A stretch of DNA of 8,863 bases from contig JALWZV010000006.1 in assembly GCA_027002315.1 (NCBI GenBank), positions 1 to 8,863 of the forward strand, read 5' to 3'. The notes beneath the pieces are model-generated. The model saw only the letters and a program-made list of their open reading frames with translations, was not told the DNA's origin and did no database searches. Every line of letters starts with the position of its first letter. Position 1 is the stretch's first letter. Positions 1-6,305 of this stretch are shown piece after piece. Position numbers and translations under genes: made by a program. This DNA is from Candidatus Roizmanbacteria bacterium (GTDB taxonomy: Bacteria > Patescibacteriota > Microgenomatia > UBA1406 > GWC2-37-13).

Positions 1-1
1 T

Positions 2-202
2 TACAAAATTAAGAACGAAGGACGGTACCTAACAAATTTACAAAAAGAAAACTTCACCTCCAAAATACTAAAAAATAATCCAAATTTAAAGATTAAAATT
101 ACTCAAACTAGAACACACGGAAAAATAAATATTAAGATTTATGGAAATCTTAAAAAGACAACAAGAGAAATCAAAAAACTACTTACAAAGTTAGCTTCCT
201 AA
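2..202 (+). CDS. C-terminal fragment of an unidentified protein
   Basis: An open frame enters from the left edge and ends with TAA at 200-202, giving 66 residues of the C-terminus; the start lies outside the window. The fragment is Lys/Asn/Ile-rich and hydrophilic, with no membrane segment. Alternating beta-like stretches (IKIT, INIKIYG) are followed by a basic helix ending KKLLTKLAS, which looks like the end of a small alpha/beta domain. I do not recognise the family; the pattern loosely recalls the end of a MoaB/CinA-like fold, but not enough to name it. It has the same Lys-rich composition as its neighbours, and its stop overlaps the lepB stop by 4 nt (199-202), which supports it being a real gene end. 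Confidence 0.6.
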   Translation, partial: YKIKNEGRYLTNLQKENFTSKILKNNPNLKIKITQTRTHGKINIKIYGNLKKTTREIKKLLTKLAS

Positions 203-777
203 TCTTGCATACTACTTGCAAAAGGGTTCTTAATCCATCCTACACTTCCAGGTGGATAATATCTGTAAAAAACCAATCCTATTATATGCTGTATAGGAAT
301 AGGACCAAACTCCCTGGAGTCCGAAGATCTTGGTCTGTTATCCCCCATAACAAAAACATAACCAGGAGGAACGACAACTGGAACTCCTTCTTTTAGATAA
401 TGTCCTTCACCTTGCCATGTATTTGTTTTAACCGAGATATATGGCTCAACCAACAACTCTCCATTGAGATAAACGTTTCCGTTTTGAACCATTATCTCAT
501 CACCTGGTAAACCTATGATTCTTTTAATGTAATCAATATCTGGATTATTAGGAGATTGTAAAACGATTACGTCTCCTCTTTTTGGACCTCTTATCTTATA
601 GGTTATTTTGCTTGTTAAGATATAATCTCCGTCTTTAAATGTAGGAACCATTGAGATACCCTTGACTTGATTTGGCTGAAGTATAAATAAATAAACAACC
701 ATGAATAAAGAACCGACAAACACAACGGTCTCCAAAATATCCATAACAAAATCTATAATGGACGCAATTACTCTCAT
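199..777 (-). CDS. lepB: Signal peptidase I
   Basis: Type I signal peptidase (S26 family), 192 residues. It cleaves signal peptides from exported proteins on the outer face of the cytoplasmic membrane. One N-terminal hydrophobic segment (about residues 14-33) anchors it. The catalytic Ser42 lies in GISMVPTF and the general-base Lys85 in DYIKRIIGLPGDE, the classic Ser/Lys dyad; the GDNRP..SSDSR box at about 145-155 completes the signature. The length fits the compact Gram-positive-type enzyme with a single anchor. It starts at ATG 775-777 with no Shine-Dalgarno, but a promoter ends 8 nt upstream. It ends with TAG at 199-201, sharing bases with the convergent upstream gene. It is divergent from tRNA-Val. 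Identification is secure; no key residue is missing. Confidence 0.97.
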   Translation of the reverse strand: MRVIASIIDFVMDILETVVFVGSLFMVVYLFILQPNQVKGISMVPTFKDGDYILTSKITYKIRGPKRGDVIVLQSPNNPDIDYIKRIIGLPGDEIMVQNGNVYLNGELLVEPYISVKTNTWQGEGHYLKEGVPVVVPPGYVFVMGDNRPRSSDSREFGPIPIQHIIGLVFYRYYPPGSVGWIKNPFASSMQD

Positions 778-785
778 AATTTTCC

Positions 786-814
786 ATTGTAGTGAATCGT
801 CGAATAAGTAGCAA
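786..814 (-). promoter_or_regulatory. lepB promoter, predicted leaderless
   Basis: Read on the minus strand: TTGCTA (-35, 814-809), a 17-nt spacer, TACAAT (-10, 791-786), then 8 nt to the lepB ATG at 777. A start site 7-8 nt after the -10 box would leave a leader of 0-3 nt, with no room for a ribosome binding site. Confidence 0.6.
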
Positions 815-843
815 GAGAAAATCTAATTTACATATAAATTAAA

Positions 844-852
844 TGTTATAAT
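844..852 (+). promoter_or_regulatory. tRNA-Val promoter (extended -10)
   Basis: TGT followed by a perfect TATAAT (847-852), an extended -10 element; there is no good -35 at 16-18 nt spacing. The hexamer ends 7 nt before the first tRNA base (860), so transcription is predicted to begin at or within about 2 nt of the mature 5' end. Confidence 0.65.
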
Positions 853-859
853 ATTACGA

Positions 860-933
860 GCTCATGTAGCTCAGTTGGTTAGAGCGTTCCGTTCACATCG
901 GAGAGGTCCCTGGTTCGAGTCCAGGCATGAGCA
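860..933 (+). tRNA. tRNA-Val (anticodon CAC)
   Basis: A complete cloverleaf of 74 nt. The acceptor stem GCTCATG (860-866) pairs fully with CATGAGC (926-932), with discriminator A933. The D stem is GCTC/GAGC (869-872/882-885). The anticodon stem TTCCG/CGGAG (887-891/899-903) has one G-U pair, and its loop TTCACAT puts anticodon CAC at 894-896, reading GUG valine. The T arm is CCTGG-TTCGAGT-CCAGG (909-925). A73, A35 and C36 fit known valyl-tRNA synthetase identity elements. The 3' CCA is not encoded (CAC follows C932), so a CCA-adding enzyme is needed. A CAC tRNA is additional to the UAC tRNA that usually reads all Val codons. The gene faces the HD-protein gene tail-to-tail with only 6 nt between them. 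Confidence 0.97.
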
Positions 934-939
934 CAAAAC

Positions 940-1533
940 CTACAGGTTAAGTGATTGAGCAACGTTTTTCATGGAGTTCAAACACACCTCAATAAATTTG
1001 TCTAAAGGAATATCAAGACCATCTTTTCTTTCACACATTGCGACACTCTCTCTTCTTGTTCCAGCTGCAAAATTAGGAGATTTCTTAAACTTTTTTAACA
1101 CTGATTTTAACTTTACATCAGCTAATTTCTTAGACGGATACACTAAAGCTACAGCTGTAATTAGACCAGTTAAACTATCTGCACAAAAAATTGCCCACTG
1201 GGCCTGAGTTTTTGGTTTAACACCTGTTATCTCTGGAGCATGTGATTTTACAACCTCATCTACCTCTTTAGATATACTTAAACCATATTTGCCTAAAACT
1301 TCCTTTGTGTTTTTCGGATGTGATTTTTTATACTCTCCACTGTAGTCTATATCGTGAACTAATCCTGCCAACATCCACCCATTTTTTGAAAGATTAGAAC
1401 ACAACTTTCCTTCTTGACTTAAAAAGTCATAAATTCCACCCATGCATGCCTCAAGCGCTAGAGAGTGACGAAATACATTATCTTCTAGCTGGGATTTTAA
1501 AGCTTGAATGTATTTATCTCTATTGTCATTCAT
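940..1533 (-). CDS. HD-domain (HDIG-type) predicted phosphohydrolase
   Basis: A 197-residue soluble protein of the HD superfamily, whose members are metal-dependent phosphohydrolases acting on nucleotides, cyclic dinucleotides or RNA ends. The putative metal ligands are in the right order: His23 (RHSLALE), His60-Asp61 (GLVHDIDY), His98 (KSHAPE) and Asp119 (FCADSLTGLI). The match is to the small stand-alone HD proteins often annotated as HDIG-domain hydrolases; the substrate cannot be read from sequence. The ATG at 1531-1533 is the only usual start codon in frame after an upstream stop. It sits 13 nt after the stop of the dksA-like gene, so it is probably the last gene of an lgt-dksA-HD operon. 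An AGGTG lies 20 nt upstream, too far for a normal Shine-Dalgarno. It ends with TAG at 940-942, just beyond the convergent tRNA. Confidence 0.88.
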   Translation of the reverse strand: MNDNRDKYIQALKSQLEDNVFRHSLALEACMGGIYDFLSQEGKLCSNLSKNGWMLAGLVHDIDYSGEYKKSHPKNTKEVLGKYGLSISKEVDEVVKSHAPEITGVKPKTQAQWAIFCADSLTGLITAVALVYPSKKLADVKLKSVLKKFKKSPNFAAGTRRESVAMCERKDGLDIPLDKFIEVCLNSMKNVAQSLNL

Positions 1534-1546
1534 AAAAATATCATCA

Positions 1547-1897
1547 TCACTTACACCTTAAACAATATCTTGCCTCTGGAACCAACTTTAGTCTCTCAGG
1601 AGATACCTCTTGTCCACATTTTTCACATATGCCATATTTACCATTTTTAACTTTTCTTAAAGCGTGATTAATCTCCTTTAGGTTTCTTTCAAGCAACTCT
1701 ATCTTCGCAGCCACATCTTCATGTCCTATCTCTTCTCTTGCATCTGTGTCAGTAGCAGCATTATCTATAGCATGATCAGGGTCAGCAAAAGGATCGCTTT
1801 GTTTTAAATTATCAATTATCTTTGTTAACCTCTCTTTTTTGTCTTTTAGCTTTAATTCTAGTTCTTTTTTTAAATTTTCTGATATTTTTCTTTGCAT
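1547..1897 (-). CDS. DksA/TraR-family C4 zinc-finger protein
   Basis: A 116-residue member of the DksA/TraR (YteA-like) family, whose characterised members bind in the secondary channel of RNA polymerase and modulate initiation. The N-terminal half (about 1-85) is a charged coiled-coil hairpin. Acidic residues around the DPDHAIDNAATDTDARE stretch (39-55) sit where DksA has its tip. Cys91, Cys94, Cys112 and Cys115 (CEKC...CLRC) form the zinc finger, and the preceding KNGKYGICEKCG is a family hallmark. The start at 1897 is fixed by AAGGTG 9 nt upstream, the best Shine-Dalgarno in the window. This places the first 86 nt inside the lgt-like gene, in another frame. It stops with TGA at 1547-1549. 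The family is clear; whether it acts like DksA is inferred. Confidence 0.93.
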   Translation of the reverse strand: MQRKISENLKKELELKLKDKKERLTKIIDNLKQSDPFADPDHAIDNAATDTDAREEIGHEDVAAKIELLERNLKEINHALRKVKNGKYGICEKCGQEVSPERLKLVPEARYCLRCK

Positions 1898-2684
1898 AAT
1901 AAATTACACCTTGCCTCAACTTAGACAAATTTATAACAATCTCCGTCCTAAAATAATAAACAAAATAAATAGTAAAAGTCAAGAGAAGTATTAGTGATAC
2001 TAGTATATTAAAACTTGCATGAAAAAGGTACATCTTATTTTCCTTAAAAATATCAAAACTCGAATACACCAGAGATAGATACCATAAGAAAAAGAAAAAG
2101 CTCATACCACTTCTTAACCTTTCTCTTCTTACTGCATACAAAATTTTTTGAGAAATTACAGCTCCTATAAAAAACAAGACAGACTCGTACAGCGCAACTG
2201 GTAATCTTGCACCATCATATCCAACGTAATGGATAACCAATGGAATATTCGCTTTCACACCAACCTCTGTTGCTGCAAAAAATGCCCCCAACTTTCCAAA
2301 TGCTAGAGCTAAAAACATTCCAGAAACAGCATAATCTACAATATCTATAAATGATTTTTTTAAAAAGATGAGGTAAATATAAGTAAACAACAACGACCCA
2401 GCAATAAAACCATATAAAGAAATACCAGGATAACCATTTATTAAAATAAACTTTATAAAACTGAATCCAAACTTTTGAAAATGCAGTATTACATACGTTA
2501 ATCTTCCAAAAATTAATCCGCCAAATAAACTAAAAAAAAGCGTGTCAAAAATCTCCTCCTCTTTATAAGAAGTTATTTGAATATTCTTCCACAGCCAAAA
2601 ACTTCCCCAAAAAAAAGCTAAAACCAAAAATATTCCAAAGGTATAAAAACGCAGATGTCCTACAGAAAATAAAATTGGAATCAT
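1812..2684 (-). CDS. Lgt-like membrane protein (diverged prolipoprotein diacylglyceryl transferase family)
   Basis: A 290-residue polytopic membrane protein with about seven hydrophobic segments, the size of Lgt, which transfers diacylglycerol from phosphatidylglycerol to the lipobox Cys of prolipoproteins. The frame aligns by eye with E. coli Lgt: SVGHLRFYTFGI (7-18), GGLIFGRLTYV (55-65), YPGISLYGFIAG (85-96), FGKLGAFFAATEVG (129-142) and RLPVALYES (160-168). However, key positions differ: Tyr91 replaces His103, Lys131 replaces Arg143, Ala134 replaces Asn146, and a Lys appears where Arg239 is expected. It is therefore a family member of uncertain catalytic ability, so I give no gene symbol. 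The last 28 or so residues form a very basic tail overlapping the dksA-like gene. An extended -10 box lies 10 nt before its ATG. Confidence 0.8.
   Translation of the reverse strand: MIPILFSVGHLRFYTFGIFLVLAFFWGSFWLWKNIQITSYKEEEIFDTLFFSLFGGLIFGRLTYVILHFQKFGFSFIKFILINGYPGISLYGFIAGSLLFTYIYLIFLKKSFIDIVDYAVSGMFLALAFGKLGAFFAATEVGVKANIPLVIHYVGYDGARLPVALYESVLFFIGAVISQKILYAVRRERLRSGMSFFFFLWYLSLVYSSFDIFKENKMYLFHASFNILVSLILLLTFTIYFVYYFRTEIVINLSKLRQGVIYYAKKNIRKFKKRTRIKAKRQKREVNKDN
1907..1912 (-). promoter_or_regulatory. Shine-Dalgarno of the dksA-like gene
   Basis: AAGGTG on the minus strand, 9 nt before the ATG at 1897, inside lgt-like coding sequence. It decides the start of the dksA-like gene and hence the 86-nt overlap. 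It is the only convincing ribosome binding site at usual spacing in the window. Confidence 0.7.
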
Positions 2685-2694
2685 ATAATCATTG

Positions 2695-2703
2695 ATTATA
2701 TCA
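2695..2703 (-). promoter_or_regulatory. Promoter of the lgt-dksA-HD unit (extended -10)
   Basis: On the minus strand, TGA followed by perfect TATAAT (2700-2695), 10 nt before the lgt-like ATG at 2684. It occupies the 22-nt gap after the upstream glycosyltransferase stop (2707). There is no clear -35, so an extended -10 promoter is inferred, with a leader of about 0-4 nt. Confidence 0.6.
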
Positions 2704-2706
2704 CAA

Positions 2707-4059
2707 TTAATAAATCTTATCCCACTCTTCTAGTTCTAAACCTCTAACAGTGTTTTTTTCTATCAACTTATATCCATCTTTCATTAAATACTTTTTATAA
2801 TTACATCCATGTATCTCTGAGGTATAGGGAATGATAACTATCCTGTCTGGGAGTGAGTCGTTAGTTGCTATTTCTTTCAACCCTTTAATCTTCACCCTGT
2901 CACCAAGGTAATAAGTAAGCGGATCAGATGAAGATTTAATCATATAAACCTCATTTGTGTGTATGTTTTTAGATAATTTTTTCCAGTCTTCTCTATGAAA
3001 CTGCGGTATTAACAGATAGGTAAGAGAGAAAACTAGAAAACCGCTCACAATTATGTATTTTAATTTTGCATTTTTATACAAACTCAGAACATAAGACAAT
3101 ATTATGATTAAGTATTGTAATCTAAAATATTGGAGCATTGGGACAAAGAAAGAAACAAAAAATACCAAGGTCACAACTAAGATAAAGATTTGCACTAAAA
3201 TATTTTTCTTTTTCAAAAAAAACAGAAAGAAGATAAAAAAAGACCACAAAAACGCAACGCTCCAATAAATTATTTTAGGATAAAAGCTTATACGACCGAT
3301 AGCAAACTTTATAAAAATTAAGGTAAGGTTTTTCAGATTAGATCTTCCTAAAACTAAAGACCAATTTTTAACCATAGACAAAGATTCTTGTGAGTGAATG
3401 ACCTGTTTTAGAAATAGCGGTACGATTATAATACTGGTTGATATTTGAGTTGTTAAAGAGTAGATAAGACTTCTCCATCCTTTCTTGATTAATATATACA
3501 ACTGCATAATAATTGCAATAAAAATAGAGCCGTAAAATGATAAAAACGCAAGAGATAAGAACATTCCTAATAAAAATTCATCGTGTTTTTTTCTGAAGTT
3601 GGAGTTTAAAACCCTTAAAAAATAAAAAAGTGAGATTGAGACGAACATAACCGACAACATATACATTCGAGCTTCCTGAGAGTAGTAAATTATTAAAGGA
3701 TTAAATAAAAAAAATACTGCTCCCCACACAGCACATTTTTTACAGCTTAAAGAAATTGAGTTATAAACATAAAATCCTGCAATAAGACTAAATAAGATAG
3801 AGGGAGATCTCAATGAAATCTCGGAATAACCAAAATAAGTTGTCCACAATCTTAATATTAAGTAGTACAAAGGTGGGTGAAAATCGTAAGGAGAAAACTT
3901 AGTTATTATCTCAATAAGGTTAAAAGATTGAACAACCTTCGCTGTTACCGCCTCATCTAACCAAAGTGACTGATTTAGAAAAATAAGACGAACTAAAAAG
4001 GCAAGGCTAAAAATAATAAATAATTTATATTTTTTAAAAAGGAGGGAGAGTGATTTCAT
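2707..4059 (-). CDS. GT39/PMT_2-type integral membrane glycosyltransferase
   Basis: A 450-residue multi-pass membrane protein of the GT-C fold (dolichyl-phosphate-mannose/ArnT-like, PMT_2). Such enzymes move a sugar from a polyprenyl-phosphate donor to a lipid, glycan or protein on the outer side of the membrane. The first helix (about 12-28) is followed by NQSLWLDEA with Asp35-Glu36, the catalytic acidic pair in the first external loop. Next comes DFHPPLYYLILRLW (59-72), the typical His-Pro-Pro motif. Some ten hydrophobic segments run to about residue 350, followed by a soluble C-terminal part of about 90 residues. Donor and acceptor cannot be read. It starts at ATG 4057-4059 with no Shine-Dalgarno and an extended -10 box 7 nt upstream, and is head-to-head with a second GT39 gene. 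Confidence 0.88.
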   Translation of the reverse strand: MKSLSLLFKKYKLFIIFSLAFLVRLIFLNQSLWLDEAVTAKVVQSFNLIEIITKFSPYDFHPPLYYLILRLWTTYFGYSEISLRSPSILFSLIAGFYVYNSISLSCKKCAVWGAVFFLFNPLIIYYSQEARMYMLSVMFVSISLFYFLRVLNSNFRKKHDEFLLGMFLSLAFLSFYGSIFIAIIMQLYILIKKGWRSLIYSLTTQISTSIIIVPLFLKQVIHSQESLSMVKNWSLVLGRSNLKNLTLIFIKFAIGRISFYPKIIYWSVAFLWSFFIFFLFFLKKKNILVQIFILVVTLVFFVSFFVPMLQYFRLQYLIIILSYVLSLYKNAKLKYIIVSGFLVFSLTYLLIPQFHREDWKKLSKNIHTNEVYMIKSSSDPLTYYLGDRVKIKGLKEIATNDSLPDRIVIIPYTSEIHGCNYKKYLMKDGYKLIEKNTVRGLELEEWDKIY

Positions 4060-4066
4060 TAATACG

Positions 4067-4075
4067 ATTTTAACA
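4067..4075 (-). promoter_or_regulatory. Promoter of the minus-strand GT39 gene (extended -10)
   Basis: On the minus strand, TGT followed by TAAAAT (4072-4067), 7 nt before the ATG at 4059. There is no good -35. The predicted start site coincides with the start codon, giving a leaderless message. Confidence 0.55.
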
Positions 4076-4113
4076 AATACTAAATTACTTTAATACGTCA
4101 TCTCTCTTCCTGC

Positions 4114-4143
4114 TTGATTATCAAAAAAAAATCTTGTTATACT
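4114..4143 (+). promoter_or_regulatory. Promoter of the plus-strand GT39 gene
   Basis: TTGATT (-35, 4114-4119), an 18-nt spacer containing an A9 tract, then TGT plus TATACT (-10, 4138-4143). Only 7 nt separate the -10 box from the ATG at 4151. It has both -35 and extended -10 elements, making it one of the best promoters in the window, and no ribosome binding site can fit after the predicted start site. Confidence 0.7.
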
Positions 4144-4150
4144 AAACTTT

Positions 4151-5866
4151 ATGACGAAAAAAAGTCTTCATAGTTTAACCTTGTTTTTTATCGTTTTACT
4201 AGGTTTAGGATTAAGACTTTATGGAATAGACTGGGACTCGGGATTTCATCTTCACCCAGATGAGAGAATGTTGATTATGGTTGCCGATAAAATACACTTT
4301 TTTTCTCAACTAAATCCTCACTTCTTCAACTATGGATCATTACCAATTTATATATTAAAAAGTATCTCCCAAATAATCGATACTCTTTTTCACTCTCAAT
4401 ACGCTAACTATGATAATATGCTGTATATTGGCAGGATTTTATCAACACTTATTGATACAGCTGTAATAATCTTGATTTACAAAATATCTTATCTCGTTGC
4501 TACACACCTAAAACTTGATTATAAAAATGCTAGAAAAGTATCAATATTTTCATCTCTTTTCTATGCGATAACTTTCTTCGCTATTCAAAACTCAAACTTC
4601 TTTGTTGTTGATGTTTTTTTAAACTTCTTCTCTACTCTACTAGTTTATGAAATTATTAAAGTTCTAATAAATAAAAAGATTTCATACTCAAAACTTGTCC
4701 TTATTGGAATAATCTCAGCTGCAATTCTCACAACAAAAGTATCAGGAGTTGTGTTTGTAGGCATGGCGGGTTTAACAATTATGATTATATCTCTAGTGCA
4801 ATATAAAGAACACCGAGTATTAAACTTTATAATCAATACCTTTGTTTACGGATTCTCAGCGATCTCCTTTAGTTTTATCTTTATGCCCTATGCCTTTTTA
4901 AATCACCAAAAATTTATTAGCGATATTCTTGCTCAGTTAAAGATGAACTCTAATCCCTACATCTTTCCTTATACTTTACAGTATGTTGGAACAACTCCTT
5001 ACTTATACTACTTAAAAAATATTTTTATCTGGGGTATTGGACCAGCCATATCACTGCTTTCAATTACAGGTCTTTTCTACCTAATCTACGACCTGAGATT
5101 AAAAATAAAAGAAGTTAAACACTCTGGAATTATTGTCTTTTTACTGAGTTATTACCTACTGTATTTTTTACTAATAGGAAAGTCTGCGGTCAAGTTTATG
5201 CGCTATATGTTACCTCTATATCCTTTTCTAATAATTTTGGCTGGGTACGGAATATGGAGAATACAAAGTACAAAGTTAAAAACAAAATTTATTGACATTC
5301 AAACATCAATCTTATTCGCTCTAATATCAATCGCTTTTTTATGGACACTGAGCTTCCTTCATATTTACACAACATCAAATACTCGAGTTCAAGCGACCGT
5401 GTGGATAAACCAAAACGTTCCCGAAGGAAAAACATTGGCGGTCGAACACTGGGATGATAGGTTACCTATTTTTTACAATAAAGATTACAAATTTGAGGAG
5501 CTACAATTATATAATCTCCCAGACAATGAAGAAAAATGGAGTATCGTCAGCAATCAATTATTAAACACAGATTATATTATAATCGCCTCAAACAGGCTTT
5601 ACGTTCCGCTTCAAAGACTATCAGACTGCAAAAAATACAAAGTGTGTTATCCAAAAACAGCTCACTATTATCAAACCCTATTTAATGAAGGAGCTGTTAA
5701 GACCAAATATGGAATAATTCATTTTAAAAAGGTTGCTGAGTTTACAGACTACCCTACTCTTAAATTCGGAGGTGTAAAATGGGTAATTAAAGATGATAAA
5801 GCAGATGAGTCATTTACCGTATACGACCATCCAAAAATTATGATTTTTAAAAAGACTGTTTTTTAA
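4151..5866 (+). CDS. GT39/PMT_2-type integral membrane glycosyltransferase (second)
   Basis: A 571-residue multi-pass GT-C protein of the phospholipid-carrier-dependent glycosyltransferase type. After the first helix (about 8-25), GIDWDSGFHLHPDER carries Asp37-Glu38, the expected acidic pair, preceded by His33 and His35. NPHFFNYGSLPIY (55-67) is the second conserved external-loop motif. About ten further hydrophobic segments reach residue 415 or so. A soluble, probably extracytoplasmic domain of about 150 residues follows, starting near TRVQATVWINQNVPEGKTL. It is longer than, and not closely similar to, the divergent neighbour, so the two are not a recent duplication. The likely role is sugar transfer to a cell-surface acceptor from polyprenyl-phosphate sugar; specificity is unknown. 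Its TAA at 5864-5866 overlaps the convergent NUDIX stop. Confidence 0.9.
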   Translation: MTKKSLHSLTLFFIVLLGLGLRLYGIDWDSGFHLHPDERMLIMVADKIHFFSQLNPHFFNYGSLPIYILKSISQIIDTLFHSQYANYDNMLYIGRILSTLIDTAVIILIYKISYLVATHLKLDYKNARKVSIFSSLFYAITFFAIQNSNFFVVDVFLNFFSTLLVYEIIKVLINKKISYSKLVLIGIISAAILTTKVSGVVFVGMAGLTIMIISLVQYKEHRVLNFIINTFVYGFSAISFSFIFMPYAFLNHQKFISDILAQLKMNSNPYIFPYTLQYVGTTPYLYYLKNIFIWGIGPAISLLSITGLFYLIYDLRLKIKEVKHSGIIVFLLSYYLLYFLLIGKSAVKFMRYMLPLYPFLIILAGYGIWRIQSTKLKTKFIDIQTSILFALISIAFLWTLSFLHIYTTSNTRVQATVWINQNVPEGKTLAVEHWDDRLPIFYNKDYKFEELQLYNLPDNEEKWSIVSNQLLNTDYIIIASNRLYVPLQRLSDCKKYKVCYPKTAHYYQTLFNEGAVKTKYGIIHFKKVAEFTDYPTLKFGGVKWVIKDDKADESFTVYDHPKIMIFKKTVF

Positions 5867-6285
5867 TTTAAAGACTTCAAAACCTTTTTTACCAAAAAAT
5901 GGAGTTGTTTGTTATTTAATTTTAAGGCATCAGAGATCTTCCACCATTTGGCTTCAATTATTTCTTTTCCATCTATCTTTAGTTTATCTTCATTTAGTGC
6001 CTTTGCTTTGCACTCAAGGTAGATAAAATGTTTCTTTGTGTGAAAACTCCTTGGGAAAATATCCTCAAAAAAAGTTATTACTCCTTCGTATTTAACATCT
6101 AGTCCTACCTCCTCCTTAACCTCTCTCACAAGAGCACTCTCTATACTTTCACCAAACTCTATATGTCCTCCTGAGACCAACCATATCTTCCCTTTCTCCC
6201 ATTTTGGAGACCTAATTAACAAAACCTCTCCTTTAGAGTTAAATATAAACGCACCAACCACAACCTCAGGATGTTCAGATTTCAT
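5863..6285 (-). CDS. NUDIX hydrolase
   Basis: A 140-residue NUDIX-domain protein. The complete Nudix box GX5EX7REVXEEXGL spans residues 40-62 (Gly40, Glu46, Arg54-Glu55, Glu58-Glu59, Gly61), with all metal-binding glutamates present. It is preceded by WLVSGGHIEFGES, where most relatives have PGG. Such enzymes hydrolyse nucleoside diphosphates linked to another moiety; the substrate cannot be told from this sequence. Length matches a minimal single-domain NUDIX enzyme. It begins at ATG 6283-6285, 20 nt after the deformylase stop, so it is probably co-transcribed with it; a weak TAGTAT 9 nt upstream could be a separate -10 box. No Shine-Dalgarno is visible. It ends with TAA at 5863-5865, sharing bases with the convergent glycosyltransferase stop. 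Confidence 0.95.
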   Translation of the reverse strand: MKSEHPEVVVGAFIFNSKGEVLLIRSPKWEKGKIWLVSGGHIEFGESIESALVREVKEEVGLDVKYEGVITFFEDIFPRSFHTKKHFIYLECKAKALNEDKLKIDGKEIIEAKWWKISDALKLNNKQLHFLVKKVLKSLN

Positions 6286-6305
6286 ATGTATTTAATACTA
6301 AATTA

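Noticed and set aside
205..221. TTGCA/TGCAA inverted repeat near the convergent stops at 199-202
   Set aside because: Five AT-rich pairs inside lepB coding sequence and no T-tract; likely chance.
205..396. 63-codon plus-strand frame inside lepB
   Set aside because: Antisense to a clear signal peptidase; no family features and no promoter near its ATG.
937..948. Hairpin AACC-TACA-GGTT after the tRNA as a terminator
   Set aside because: Four-base-pair stem with no T-tract directly after it; too weak.
971..1207. 78-codon plus-strand frame inside the HD gene
   Set aside because: Antisense to the metal-binding core of the HD protein; product looks like random AT-rich translation.
1865..1871. 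A7 slippery run (minus strand) as a programmed Lgt-DksA frameshift site
   Set aside because: The dksA-like gene has its own Shine-Dalgarno and ATG, no stimulatory structure is visible, and a fusion would put a cytosolic regulator on the membrane; kept only as a remark under the overlap.
4645..4836. 63-codon minus-strand frame inside the second GT39 gene
   Set aside because: Shadow of a well-supported membrane enzyme, with no start signals.
2707..5866. The two GT39 genes as a recent duplication
   Set aside because: Lengths (450 and 571), first-loop motifs and C-terminal domains differ; no nucleotide similarity is evident by eye.
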